The notes under the pieces: generated by a model
The model's input: only the letters and a program-made list of their open reading frames with translations
Database searches by the model: none
Told to the model about the DNA's origin: nothing
Translations under genes and position numbers: made by a program
Part shown: positions 15,101 to 27,659 of the stretch, one piece after another
Numbering within the stretch: position 1 is the stretch's first letter
Layout of the letters: each line of letters begins with the position of its first letter
DNA from: Capsaspora owczarzaki ATCC 30864
Lineage: Eukaryota > Opisthokonta > Filasterea
Direction of reading: 5' to 3'
Assembly (NCBI RefSeq): GCF_000151315.2
Contig: NW_011887300.1
Location: 618,810-682,809, forward strand
Length of the DNA stretch: 64,000 bases

Positions 15101-15380
15101 TCGTTGCTGATGTCGCTGCTTCTGGCTGTAGGTTTGCGAAACGGGAGCAGGCTATTCTCTGTCTGGCAGACCCCTCGATCCAGAGGCAGGCAGCCTCCGA
15201 GCCTACCGCGAGCGTCCTGCAAATGCCGGGCGGCGTGGAGGACGCGTTCCCCATCCCAGTCAAGCTTCTTCATCTTCGAACGCCGCGGCGCCTGCCGATG
15301 CTGCTAATGCTGTGGCGGATGGCGACGAGGAAACGGATGGCAGCTCCGCCAACAGCACTCCGAAGCTTTCTGGAGCGTAA
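11161..15380 (+). CDS. Very Gln-rich SHAQKHF-type Myb/SANT protein
   Basis: Putative DNA-binding nuclear protein. Exons 11161-14135, 14298-14515, 14684-14793, 14894-14998, 15132-15380; 1218 residues, all junctions in frame. Residues 1 to about 950 are dominated by Gln tracts (CAG/CAA mixed), with His, Pro, Ser and Ala. Then come Lys/Ser-rich and acidic stretches (DEEDDDGEDDDADD) and an NLS-like KSRNKRVRVD. A single Myb/SANT repeat (about residues 1078-1135) reads VPWTDEEHRLFEEALELYGR..VREHVGTGRDTSAIRSHAQKHF, the SHAQKHF subtype known from plant and amoebozoan one-repeat Mybs and related to the MYSM1 SANT domain. No MPN protease domain follows: the last 82 residues are low-complexity. Many minus-strand poly-Leu/Ala ORFs here are shadows. 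The function is probably transcriptional; the target is unknown. Confidence 0.82.
14242..14283. repeat. (GT)n microsatellite in intron 1 of the Myb gene
   Basis: About 42 bp of mostly GT dinucleotides with a few GC interruptions, ending 14 bp before the intron's CAG acceptor (14297). It may serve as part of the acceptor tract. Confidence 0.8.
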
Positions 15381-15904
15381 CAACAGTTTTTCATTCCCGA
15401 GCTGTCGGCCGGACCGGCAACCCCAGCATGTGAATTGCGCTGCTGATAGGCAACAACAAGCAAAATCCGATCTGACCGCGACAATGCCCCCTCCAAAACA
15501 GCACCAGCGACGCGCAAATCTGTACTCGTTTGTACTTTACCTGTACTTTTAGCATAAATACAGTGTACCACTCCTGCTCCTGCTTTGCTTGACATACTAC
15601 TTGAGCTCGTTTCTTGCCATTTCAATGGGGTTGAGGGACCGAGCAATCAACTTGGAAGCAATTGCTCGCATCAAAAACGGAAGCGGCTTTTCTTGGTAAA
15701 TTGCAAACGAGCTCCGGTCGTTTCTGGCGGAGGCTTCTTTAAGTCGTGTTGTGCATTTACTTTCCATCCTTCAACAACAAAAATCACCACAGCTCGAAGC
15801 AGAAAGCACACAAACACCAAAAAAGGGGCTTTTTCCGACCTCCAGTCCCGAATTGGTTTTGCCACCTGCGTTTTCCGATAATTCCGCTTGGCATTTCGTT
15901 CCAG
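15381..15904. other. Intergenic spacer
   Basis: Lies between the Myb stop and the proposed chimaerin start. No conserved ORF. It is presumed to hold the 3' UTR of one gene and the promoter of the next. Confidence 0.4.
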
Positions 15905-18589
15905 ATGGCAGCGCGCGCCCTTCCGTGTCCAGACAATGTAAGCAGCAGTCGCTTTGCTCTTTTCGATCCATGTTCTCCGTGCTCTCGGACTCCTGCAGCC
16001 AATCCATCAAGCGGAGATGTCGTGCTCTCAGATGAATTCTTTTTTTTTTTTTTTTTTTTTTTGCTAACCCAAATATGTGTTCCGTTTTGGTTCCGTTTCG
16101 CTTCGACTGGACTGCTGTCTGCTGCGTCCTCTGAATGCCGTGTGCTTGGTCCTTGCTTCGTCGTGCTAACCCTTTTCGCCCCACTCGCGGTTGCCTGTCC
16201 CCCGTAGTCGCTGTACTCTGCACAGTATGAAAACACGTAAGGCAGCCAATTTTTGTCGATTTTTTTTTCCTTTTTTTTTTTTTTTTTTTTTTTTTTGTAT
16301 GGATTTTTGGATTGTGGGCATTGGTCGGACTTTGCCGTTCGCCCTCGTCTCGCGACTCTCTCGCTGCAAAAGGCTCTCAGTTTAGCATTTAGACCGAGTT
16401 TGCCATGGCCAGTCAACGGCAGACCCACTGCCACTTGCCATGGAGAGGTGGCCCCTCTTCGACTGGATTGCAATGTTCGGCATTTCGCGTTACAGCTCGT
16501 CATTGTCGTCGCGTTTCGCTGGCGGCTGTGCGTTTTTCGACATTCATATCACATACAGCAACGTTTGCAACAATCCTTTTGCTTGCTATGGTCGCAAGTG
16601 GAGCGCGACGTGTTGGATGGACGCCGAAGCAAATTTCACTCACTGCGTGTCTTGCTTTCACAGCAATCATGGGCGCATGTCTCGCCAACAAGCAGAGATG
16701 TTGCTGACAAGCCACCCAGAGTGCGACTTTCTTGTGCGTGAATCGGAGCGACAACCCGGCTTCTCGCTGAGCATGAAGTGAGTGTTTTTGGGATTTCGCG
16801 TTCTGCTCGTTTGTTGGAAATTGTGCTCACCTCCCTCTTGCTTTGTGCTGCCAGCATCAATGGATCAATCAAACACTACAAGATCCTGTTCGAAGATGGG
16901 CAGCATTTTGTTGGTAAGCACGAGTGCACCATTCTTTGTTTTTCGTCTTGCTTTTTTTTCCTAATTAATCTCGTCTGACACGCATGTGCTTCGTTCGCTG
17001 CCATTTCCCCGCCAAATTTCAGAAAAGTCCAATCGACGATTCAACACAATATACGAGCTCGTAGCGGACGGACTGGATGCGATGGCTGCTCCGGACGCCG
17101 GCCCACCACCCAGCGTGCCGCCAAGGACAGCGTTTCCCGCACCAGCTAGCGTGTCCAGCGCGCCAGTTCCGCCCGCAAAGCCTCCCAAGAACCTCCCTGT
17201 CGGCATGTCGAGCAACCCTCGCGTTCAGCCTCCAGTTCCACTAAGCTCTGCAGCTGTGCCGCCGCGTCAACCGTCACCCCCGCTCGGAAGCCGTCTCCCT
17301 GCCGAGGACAACATGAGTCCACCTCCAGCTTCTGCAGGCTTGACGTCGGTGAGTGTTGATGAGCTCTTTTGTGCTTTTTTTGGTGTTTTGTCTACTCTGG
17401 TGAGAAACTCATTCCTGCGTTTCTCGACCAACAACTTGTTAACTTGCTTGATTTCACACCCTCGTAGGCGCCATCGTACGTCAAGGACCACAAGCTGGAA
17501 GTAGTGACCTTTACACACTTTACATGGTGCTTGCACTGCAAAGGACTGCTTTGGGGCCTCAAATCGCAGGGGTTGAAGTGCAAGGACTGCGGCTACACGT
17601 GCCATCGTCTCTGCAAGGATCTGGCAGGTGCCTGCGTCCCGCTCAAGAAGCACTTGAAGAAGGTGTTTGGCACCGACCTGACGTTCATTGTCGTTGTCAG
17701 CGAATCCCGATACCCAATCCTGGTCGAAAAGTGCATCAACGAAGTCGCCAAGCGTGGCATGCACGAAGAGGGCATTTATCGTATTTCACCCTCTGCGTCC
17801 GAGGTTCAAGCGCTGCGGGATGCCTTTGAGCGAGGTGAGGGTGCGATTCTTGCAGGGGTTGATTTCTTTTTTGTTTTGAATTGTGTTTTCTTGCTGTTGT
17901 TGTTGTTGTTGTTTGTGTCTCTGCGCTCTACTCTTCACCTCTGTTGCTTACTGTCATCTCTGGATGTTGTCATGCTTGGTGATAGACCACACGACTGCGG
18001 ATGTTTCCTCGGTCGCCGACATCAACGTCGTGTCTGCGCTCCTGAAGGCATACATTCGCGAGCTTCCCAATCCGTTGATTCCATTCGAGTTTTTCGATCG
18101 ATTTTTGGCTACTGCCAGTAAGTTTTTGGATTGCGGGAGAGCGTTCGGTCCAATTTTGGCCCTTTTCACATGGGTTTTTCTCACTGGATTTTTGGGACTG
18201 TGGGATCAGAGTCTTCGCAAACCCCTGCTGAACAGCTGATCGAGTACCAAAAGCACATTGCCGACCTTCCCGCTCCGCACTATGAAACGCTCAAGTTTTT
18301 GATGAGCCACTTGAACGAGTAAGCGCTTGCAATCTCTCGCCTGCTGACTCTCGCCCGTTCACTCCACATTGGAAATGTGAACACTGGTCTCACGCACTCC
18401 ATGTCTTTTTGCTTTGACAGCGTTGTCGCACAATCCGCAGTCAACAAGATGAATGCGTCCAACCTGGGCGTGGTGTTTGGCCTGTCCATCTTCCGTGGTC
18501 GCAACGGCGAGGAGCTGCCCGAGTCCAAGCTGCTTGCCACTGTTGTTGGCGTCATGATTACCGATTGTGCCAAATTGTTCGTGGCCTAG
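15905..18589 (+). CDS. Chimaerin-like RacGAP (SH2-C1-RhoGAP)
   Basis: Predicted diacylglycerol-responsive GAP for Rac-type GTPases, like alpha2/beta2-chimaerin. Secure exons: 16664-16777, 16855-16913, 17023-17348, 17468-17834, 17986-18117, 18210-18318, 18421-18589. SH2: HGRMSRQQAEMLL, then DFLVRESERQPGFSL (phosphotyrosine Arg in FLVRES). A Pro-rich linker follows. C1: H-x12-C-x2-C-x13-C-x2-C-x4-H-x2-C-x6-C, one residue short of the usual final x7. RhoGAP: CINEVAKRGMHEEGIYRIS (arginine finger in GIYR), then IRELPNPLIP and a block around NLGVVFGLSIF. The N-terminus is tentative: 15905-15937 (MAARALPCPDN, good Kozak), 16208-16236 and 16381-16527 join in frame, but the third of these resembles no chimaerin sequence. 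A few TAGATC copies follow the stop. Confidence 0.88.
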
Positions 18590-20171
18590 ATCTAGATCTA
18601 GATAGATAGTTGTGGAGTAGTTATTTCTTGATGCCAAGCAAAAAAGCGGTCGATATCTTTTTCTTTTTTTCTTTTTCTTTTGAGGGTTTTCTTCCCTTTT
18701 TCCCTTCGCCTCTCGCTGTGCCTCATCAAGCTGTTGTGAGCAATTGTTACGGTATGATTGAATTGAAAATCCAGAACGAAATCTTTGCATCTCTTCAGTC
18801 TTGCTTTTTTTTTTTCTTTTTTTCTTCAGTAAGAAACCAAAAACCATTAAAACAAAAACGCACCACTTTTTTCCTTCTTTTTTTTTTTTCTTTTTTTTCC
18901 CCCCCCCCTTTCTTTTCTTTTCTTTTCTTTCTTCCTCTTTTCGCATCGCTCTTCGCTCACTTTTCTTCCAATCCGTGTTCCTGTTGAATGCGCATTCTCA
19001 TTGATTGAGATACGCACTCGAACGGAAACCCCCCCTCCCCACGGGGGACGAGGAGAAGGGCGTGAAAACCCAAAGCTGCGCAACGACACGAGGGGGGGAC
19101 AAAATAAAATATCAAAAAAACGCGAGTCACGCACATCTTGCGATTGGTCCGCGTTCAAAATGGCCTTGTTGGGGCGTGTGTGCGTGTCCGTTCGCGCTGC
19201 GACCGAGTGCGTAGAGAAGCCCGTTGCGTGCTCTATCGAATGGTGTGCAGCGCGACCGCGTCATACTGCCGGCGTAAGCCGTGCGTTGCGTCCTTTCAGG
19301 CACATCCTGCTTTGTTGGGCATGGCCACATCAGGTTTTTTTTCTTTTTTTTTTCTTTTTCTTTCTGCTCTCTTCTCTCGCGTTCACCATTCGCGCTCTGT
19401 CTGTTGGATGGGTGTCTGTGTGTGCGTCGTACACATACGTCGGCGTTTCTGCGCAATCTGAAACCCCAGCCGTCCTGTTGGCGCAGTGAACTCTTTGTTC
19501 GTTTAAAGACGTATTTTCTTTTTTTTCAAACTGTGGAAAAAAATCATGATCATCCAACCACATCATTCGCGCATGGTTTTGCCAACTGTGCGTGACCATC
19601 CCAGAAAGCGAAAGTGGGGGTGTGTTTGTGATGCAAGTGAGCAGAGTGTGAGTTGTGCATGAGCTAAAGAGACAGTGAGATGGGGATGGTTGAAAGTAGG
19701 GAAAAAACCACAAGAGCGAGGATTTGAAAGAAGAGGGGGGAAAAGATGGCGAAGAAAGCGGAAAAAAAAAAAAAAGTCACAGTTTTGGATTTACACAGTT
19801 CCTTCGTAGGTTTAAAAGTTTGATACAAAAACAAACCCAAATTCATAAAGAACTAAAAGTAATGACGCTGATAAATTATGACGCGATCTGAATGGAATGG
19901 AGAGAGAGAGAAAGAGAAAGAGAATACGGCGAAAAATGGCACCAAAAATCACACTCAAACTGTGATCACTTCTCATGCTCTCACCTCTCCTTCTCTCTCT
20001 CACTCTTGAAATCAAAATCAATCAGTGTGTGTGTGCATCTTGCTTCATTTTTGTCGATTTTGTCACTTGAATGCACAAACTCACTCTTTCGTTTTACACT
20101 CTTTGAACAGCTCTTCTTCTTGAAAAGAAACAAGAAAAAAAAACCTACCCCACAAAACACCATCTGTCATC
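18590..20171. other. Intergenic, homopyrimidine-rich; promoter region of GDH
   Basis: About 1.6 kb with poly-T/C stretches (18806-18835, 18870-18935), GT-rich and GA-rich patches and no conserved ORF. It probably contains the chimaerin 3' UTR and the promoter and leader of the strongly codon-biased glutamate dehydrogenase gene. Confidence 0.4.
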
Positions 20172-23100
20172 ATGGCTACTAGTACGACGATGGAGCGCTC
20201 TGCCAGCGACTACCAGCACGAGTTCTTTGAGGAGAAGGCGCGCCAGATGCGCGAGGTCGAGGAGGTGATTGCCAAGTCGTCGCTCATCCCGTCCGAGCTC
20301 ATTGCCAAGGAGGTTGCCTGGTTTTACAACAAGCTCGGCATTGAGGACATTTTCTTCAAGAACGAGCCCGCAGAGAAGATTGCCGAGTTTATCATGTCCG
20401 TCTATGCCGCCAAGATTCTCTCCTTCACCAAGCACAAGACGACCGTCGACATTACGCTCGAGCACCAGACCGACCACGGTGCCATCTTCCTGCACAACTC
20501 CCAGCCCGGTGTCTCTGTCGGCGCTGGCTTTGAGCAGAAGATTGACGACGAGTACCTCGACAACCCCAACGTGCTCTACCGCGTCGAGACGTACCGCTCC
20601 AAGGGCGTCATTTCCGAGGGCACCCCCGTCCAGCTCCGCTGCTACTTTGTGGAAAAGTGCGAGTTTGACGAGTCGTCCACCACCAACAGCCACGAGACGG
20701 ACATTCAGAAGATTGGCTCCAAGTCCTTCCTCATGAACGCCACCGAGAACACGCTCGAGGTCTACCAGAAGATCATCAAGAAGGCTGTCAACCGCACTGG
20801 CCCCGTCATTGAGCACTTTAGCTTCCCTGACACTGACGAGAAGCGTGTCGTCATTGCCTACCGTCGCGGCGACGCCAAGAAGTTTGTCTCGTCTCTTTCG
20901 GACTTGTACCACTTTTACGATCTGTACTCGACCCGCAAGTTTGTTGGTAAGGAAGGAATAGAGCGAGGGAGGAGGGGGGAGGGTTGTGTTTGGGTTGTGA
21001 AGAGAAAGAACCAAAAAAAAAAACTTTGCATCTAACTCTTTTTCTATCTCTTTCTATCTCCTTCTCTTCCTTGCTCTCCTTTCGCAGAACAATTCTCCAA
21101 CGGCATGACGGTCGTCTCCATGTACCTCATGCAGCTCCCCGAGTCGTCCAAGCCGGCCATCGACATGTGCATCTATCAGCTCGTCAAGGAGATTTCGCTG
21201 CTGTACATTCTGCCCACGTCGCCCCTGCAGCCCCTCTTCCACAAGAAGGTTCTTTCCGTGCAGGAGACCAGCTACGCGTACGCTGCCTGGAAGTTTGCCG
21301 AGCACTTCCTCAACCGTCTTGGCCCGGAATACCTTGCCCTCCGCGACATTCTCACGATTGGCGGCGTCGAGACCCACAACGCCCTCCTGTCCAAGCTCAA
21401 GTCGCGCCTGCGCAACGATACGTTCACGTCCGAGTACATTGGCGAGGTCATTCAGCGCTACCCCGAGCTCGTCCGCCAGCTCTTTGGCAACTTTGCCTCC
21501 GTCCACCACGTCTCGACCAAGCCCGCGCCCGGCCTGACGCGCTCCAACCGCACCATCTCGTCCGAGCGCCTCACCGAGTATGCTCTTGTCCAAGAGACGG
21601 ACTTGCCCACGATGATCAAGCGCGCCGTCGCCAACCCGAAGGAGGCTGCCATCTTTGAGGTCTTTTTGACCTTCAACAAGCACATCCTCAAGACCAACTT
21701 TTTCCAGCCCACCAAGGTTGCGCTGTCCTTCCGCCTCAACCCCGCCTTCCTCGACAAGACCGAGTACGCCAAGCCCGTCTTTGGCATGTTCTTTGTCGTT
21801 GCCGCCGAGTTCCGCGGCTTCCACGTCCGCTTTGCCGACGTTGCCCGCGGTGGCATCCGCATCATCCGCTCGCCCAACCGCGACGTCTTCTCGCGCAACC
21901 TGTCGTCCCTGTTTGACGAGAACTACAACCTCGCCAACACGCAGCAGCGCAAGAACAAGGACATCCCCGAGGGCGGCTCGAAGGGCACTGTGCTCCTCGA
22001 AGAGTCTCACCAGACCCCCGACAAGCCCGAGCTTGCCTTCCGCAAGTACGTCGACGGCATTCTCGACTTGCTCCTGGTCGGCCAGACCCCCGGTGTCAAG
22101 GACGTCCTTGTCGACCTCTACGGCAAGCCCGAGATTCTCTTCTTTGGCCCCGACGAAGGCACTGCCGACTTTATGAACTGGGCGTCGCAGCATGCGCACC
22201 TCCGCGCCGCGCCGTTCTGGAAGGCCTTCACCACCGGCAAGAGCCGCAGCCGCGGTGGCATCCCCCACGACTACTACGGCATGACCACGCTGTCCATCCA
22301 CCAGTACGTGCTCGGCCTGCTCAAGAAGTACAACCTCAAGGAGGAGGAGCAAACCAAGGTCCAGACGGGCGGCCCCGACGGCGATCTTGGCTCGAACGAG
22401 ATCAAGATCTCAAAGGACAAGACCACGACCATTGTCGACGGCTCTGGTGTTCTGTACGATCCCGAGGGCATCAACCGCACCGAGCTCTTGCGCCTGGCCA
22501 CCTCCCGCAAGATGATCAAGGACTACAACCTTGCCGGCGCCCCGCTTTCCAAGCTCGGCTACCGTGTGCTTGTCGAGGAGAAGAACGTCAAGCTGCCCAA
22601 CGGCACGATTGTCGAGAATGGCATGGACTTCCGCAACACCTTCCACCTCAACACGAGCGTCAAGGCCGACTTTTTCGTGCCCTGCGGCGGTCGCCCCGAG
22701 GCTGTCAACATTCAGAACGTCTCGTCTCTGTTTGACGAGAATGGCGACTCGCGCTTCAAGTTTATTGTCGAGGGTGCCAACCTCTTCTTCTCCCAGGAGG
22801 CCCGCCTTGCCCTCGAGAAGGCTGGCATCCCCGTGTTCAAGGACGCGTCCACCAACAAGGGCGGTGTCACCTCGTCGTCGTTCGAGGTCTTTGCCTCGCT
22901 CGCCCTTTCGGACGACGAGCACGCCAAGAACATGTGCGTCGCCGACGAGAGCAACGAGCCCGAGTTCTACAAGCGCTACGTCGAGGCTGTGCAGCGCGCC
23001 ATTGAGCGCAACGCTGCTCTCGAGTTTGAGTGCCTCGAGCGCGAGTACGCCAAGTCGGGTGTTGCCCGCTCCATTCTGTCGGACAAGCTGTCGAACAAGA

Positions 23101-23363
23101 TTGTCGAGCTCGCCGCCGACCTCGAGCAGTCCACTCTGTGGGACAACCAGCAGCTCCGCAAGGTTGTCCTGACCGAGTACTGCCCCAAGGCTCTGTTGGA
23201 CCTCATCTCGCTCGACACTGTCATTGCCCGCGTTCCCGAGCCCTACCTCAAGGCCATTTTCGGTGCCTACCTTGCCTCCCGCTTTGTCTACACCCACGGC
23301 CTCGACTACTCGCCGTTTGCCTTCTTTGAGTTTATGCAATCCTTCCTCACCCGTGCCTTCTAA
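20172..23363 (+). CDS. GDH2: NAD-specific glutamate dehydrogenase, large (about 115 kDa) class
   Basis: Oxidative deamination of glutamate to 2-oxoglutarate with NAD+. Exons 20172-20946 and 21088-23363; 1016 residues, close to the fungal GDH2 size (about 1090) and far from the 450-residue hexameric enzymes. The central catalytic region shows FRGFHVRFADVARGGIRII, then NKDIPEGGSKGTVLL and FFGPDEGTADFMNWA. The nucleotide-binding part contains RPEAVNIQNVSSLFDENGDS and FIVEGANLFF, and the C-terminal tail has the class-specific helical block. No clear presequence: MATSTTMERSASDYQHEF. Codon choice is strongly skewed to C/G-ending codons, unlike neighbours such as STK11IP-like, which suggests high expression. 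Long antisense ORFs across it result from that bias. Confidence 0.93.
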
Positions 23364-23578
23364 AGAGGAGGGGTTGTATGTTGGTTGTTTTTTTGTTCTC
23401 CGATCCAACGGGCGTTTGATGTTTGTTTGCTTTGCTTTTTTTAACACTTTTCGTTCGCGAACGAATTGTTGCTTCTTGTCGTAATGAAATACGCTTTTTT
23501 TCCCAATGTTGTCCACCTATTTTGCATAAAGCAGTCCCTTTTCGCTTTTCCCCACATTCATTCATTGACTGAGTGGTC

Positions 23579-26500
23579 ATGAGTGAAAATCCAAAGAACT
23601 TTGTCAAAGCGCTGTTCAAAGATCTGCGCGAACGCGGTACGAAAACGTCCAACTTTCGCCCCGCTCCGACTTTTTCGCTTTTGTCCTTTCGACTGTGCTT
23701 TGGATCATGAATCGCGCAGTGTGTGAGACAGCAAGCGAGAGGGGGGAGGGGAGACGGAACGAGAGCGCGCAATCGATGCCCGCTGCTGTGTCCTCCTCCT
23801 CCTCCTCGAATCCCGCTCCCCCTCCCAGTTTTCACTGTTGTACTCACGGTGGTTTGATGTGTGAACTGTGTCCAACCACAGGCGACGAGCTGCTCGATGG
23901 GACGTCCAAGCTCAGCCTCGCCGCGGACTGGCTGCAGTACCTGAGCACGCGCTTCCCCGAATTCCCCGGTAAGAAGCAGCAGTTTGGTCCACTGCTTTGC
24001 ATGGAGCCACGTCATCGTTTTGGTTTCCAGCTTCCACGATCATCAACGCGTCGTGGATTGGAGGCGCACAACGGCACATATGGAAAGAGAGGCCGTTTTT
24101 GGCACCGATGCAATGGACCAAAAGGCTAGCAATTTACCAATGTTGTGTTGGTGCAACCTGGACTCGATCGTCAATGGCGATGGGCTTGAAGCACGGACAT
24201 TGGTCTATGGTGTGGTTTTTTTGGTTGCATTGAACGAGTGGTGAGCACCTCGAGTCACCAACATTCACTGGCGATGGAGTTTTCGAACATTGAAAACCAA
24301 TTCCGTGGCTTCCAACATGGAGCACAGGATGGTTGAGAAACCTCCCCATCGACAAGCGCGCGATGAAGGATTCATCACGAATACAGGGCTCACACGAATG
24401 ATTTTTGGCGCTTGTCAGATACCGGCAATCCAGAGGCCGACAACGAGTTCAACGCGTCCCTCTCAGTAACGGATGGTATTCTCGCGGACGAGGTTGCGTT
24501 CGTGTTTGATTTTTTCCAACTCATCGGAGCACTCAAGGTAAGAATCGAGGTGGGGGAGGGGGAGTGGTAAATTTGCGTCTGGCTCGTCCAACTTACTCGT
24601 TCCCTCCAAAACCACAAAACAGCTGTTGCCGCCAAGGGGTCGCTTCAATCCAGTCGCTCCACCGGCATCGCTTGGCGTGTTTCGCTCAATCACAGTGTTG
24701 GAGGTAGCCCATCTCTTTGCCTCTGCACAAGGTGTGTGAAAACCCCGCTCACTTTACCGACTGCGACGATTCATCAGATCACAGACTTTCCTATTACAAG
24801 CCTGGCACCCATCACAACCCTTCGTGGACATTTGCAGTCTCTTACCGTGTCGCACTCGATTGAATCGCTGCAGGCAAGCTGGTTGTTTTTGGCGTTCCTT
24901 GTTTGTTTGGGGTGCTTTCGACTTTTACACATTGCCTCCCTCTCACGCCTTTCTTTGTGCTGATCGGCTGTAACGTGTCAATGCAAACAGTCGCTGTTGC
25001 AAGGGCCCAAGGGCAGAAACCCCGAAACGCCGGCGCAGGATCGCCCTTGGCTCAAGTTGACGCATTTAATTTGTGCAAACAATCGTATCTCTGCGTTGGA
25101 TTCGTCTTTGGTAAAAGCTGCCGTCCTTTTTTTCCGAATGCTTGCCGCACTCCGAGAACGTTGCATCTTGACTCACTTTGCTTCGATCGATCTGAACACA
25201 GCGGCTTGTGCCTTCGGTTTCCCACTTCAATCTCAGTAACAACGTTCTCGATGCCATTTCAGCCGATCTAAAGGTGTGTTACACCCTAGCCCCTCTTCCA
25301 TGATACGAGCCGATGGAAGCCAGAGTGAAATGAACCGACAATCTGATTTCCACTTTTTTTTTTGTTTTTTTTTTTTTTTTTTGGTCGTCGTCCACACAGC
25401 ATTTATCCAACATTGTTTCGCTCGACATGAGCTCAAACAATATTTCAAGTGTCGACCGGTTGTATGAAATTCTAGGGAACGTCACCATCTTGAATTTGCG
25501 AGGAAACGCTCTGTTCTCGCTCAAGGGTAGGTTGTTGCTTTCGGTTTGGCTTGAAGGAAACCCACCCAAAACGAGCGCGTGCCACCCTCCGCTCTTGCCC
25601 CTCACTCGACATTCCATTTGCGAAACTAGGTCTTGAAAAGCTCTATCCTATCGAAGATTTGGATTTGTCGCAAAACAAAATCGTCAACCTCGAAGAGCTT
25701 CGAATCTTGTCACGGCTTCCCATGCTGTCCAAACTCAACCTGGTTGGCAACCCGATTTGTGCATACGAGGACTACCGGTCAAAAGTGTTTGCCATGTTTG
25801 GCTCGCGAGGTCATGAGGTGAGACTGCTGGGCGAAAGGTTCAGTCAAATGTCTCTCAATTGCTCACTGTGTGATTTTCGTTGATCAGCTCCTTCTGGACG
25901 GCACTGGGCCCGGTCCGAAAGAGCGCCAGGCTATCACCGCAGCAATCCAACTGGCTGCAGAGAAAGCGCAGCAACAAGCAGCAGCAGCGGCAGCATCCGC
26001 CGCAATTTACACCAGCGCAAGCTCACCGATGACCATTGCTACTCCTAGCCCCGCTCCTTACTCTGAAACACCCACATTGACGCCAACGGCAGATACTTCC
26101 ATCAACACGTATGCGCTTTACCAGCAGCCGAAAAAGAAGGCCACCAAGCGCACCGTGGTCATCGACAACGAGGCCGCTTCGGTGAAAGGCGCTTCCGCTG
26201 ACAATGACGATGACGCGGCTAACAGAGATGCAGGTGTTGATGGACCGTTCCGCGCTGCTGCGTTGGCATCTTCTCCCCCGCCCTTGCTGGCTGCTGCACC
26301 CACCGGCAGCAGTGATCTTGCTGTTGCCGTCCCGAAAGCCACCAAGACGAAAAAGGACAAAGTCAAGTCTGCCAAACCCAAGGGATCGCCAGCCAAGAAC
26401 AAGCTCGTGGCAGAGATTGGCGCGCCCGTTGCTGGTCCCAAAGGCAGTGGCCCTGCTGCCGCCGCTGGAGCCAGCCGGTCAGCGCCTGGCGCCTTGGGTG

Positions 26501-27625
26501 TCGAGCCGCCTGCTGCCACCACGGGCGAAGACTTTGCCAAAACCATGCAATCCATGCGAAGCGAGGCCGGCAACGCATGGCTGGTTGTGTGGAATCACAT
26601 GAATGCCGACGAGCAGAGCAGCGCGGCTGCGAGCGGCAAGACGGGCAATCATCAAGCAGACATGACTTCCGACGACCCCAATAGCGATGACATTGACGAA
26701 ATTTTGAAGCGATCAGCTCTCGCCATTCGCGCCAGCACGGCAACAAAGTCGGCCGAGCAGAAAGCCAAGGCACTTTCCGCAGTCGCCGCCGCTTCTGCAT
26801 CTGCGCCAGTGGACGCTGCTGCCATCGAAGTGGTCACTCCTCAGGGCCCTTCGCGAACGGCCACTCCTGCTAATGGCTCCGTCAAGCCAACCTCGAGCGC
26901 GAAAGCATCGGCCGAGGCCGAGCCCGAGGAAAAGCCGCTCTTTGACTCTTTGGCTGCAGCCCTTCAACAGCAGCAGCAGCAAGATGAGCAGTCGTTGCCC
27001 GTCGCTCAAATAGCGCCCGCTCCTGCTCGCGCTGCTCGCCTCGGCAACGCGTCTGCAACCTCAACGGGCGATGCTACCTCCACGCAGGAAAATGTCGCGA
27101 CGACCGAGTTCATCGTGGATGTGCTTGGACGGAACAATTTTACGCGCATTTCACGCATCATCACTGTGAGTGAAGACTCCATTCTCGAGTCGGACGTGGC
27201 GAACGGCAGCCTCGTGGACATGCTCGACACCAAAGCCCTGACCTCTGTCGACGAAATTCGCCGAGAGGGAAACCGTCCCACACTGCACCTCGTGTTTAGC
27301 TACACGCGAACCGTGGTGAAGGAGCGAGAGTACACGATGGAAGATGACGCGGAAAAGGACGAGCTGATGGCAATCCTTCGGCCAGTTCTTCTTGCAAACG
27401 AGAAGAACTCCCTGGATCGGCGCCTTCAAGGCCGCTTCCAGTGCGCGACGTGCTCATTCACATTTTCCGAGCGTGGATCGGAGCCAGTAGTGTCGGGTGT
27501 GGTTGCAGCCATCACCAACGCGTTTGGCGCGAAATCCGCCGCTGCCGCCCTGCTTGACGCCAATTCTGATGGCACCTGCCCTCGGTGCAAGTCAGTGTTT
27601 GTCGTCAAATATTTTGGCGACGACA

Positions 27626-27659
<34 letters not shown>

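Noticed and set aside
21054-23516. Minus-strand ORFs of 432 and 368 codons opposite glutamate dehydrogenase
   Set aside because: Same codon-bias artefact; no recognisable motif.
23969-24418. Possible extra exon in the 450-bp second intron of the STK11IP-like gene
   Set aside because: The flanking exons join in frame (FPEFP/DTGNP) and match the family spacing; no conserved peptide was found inside.
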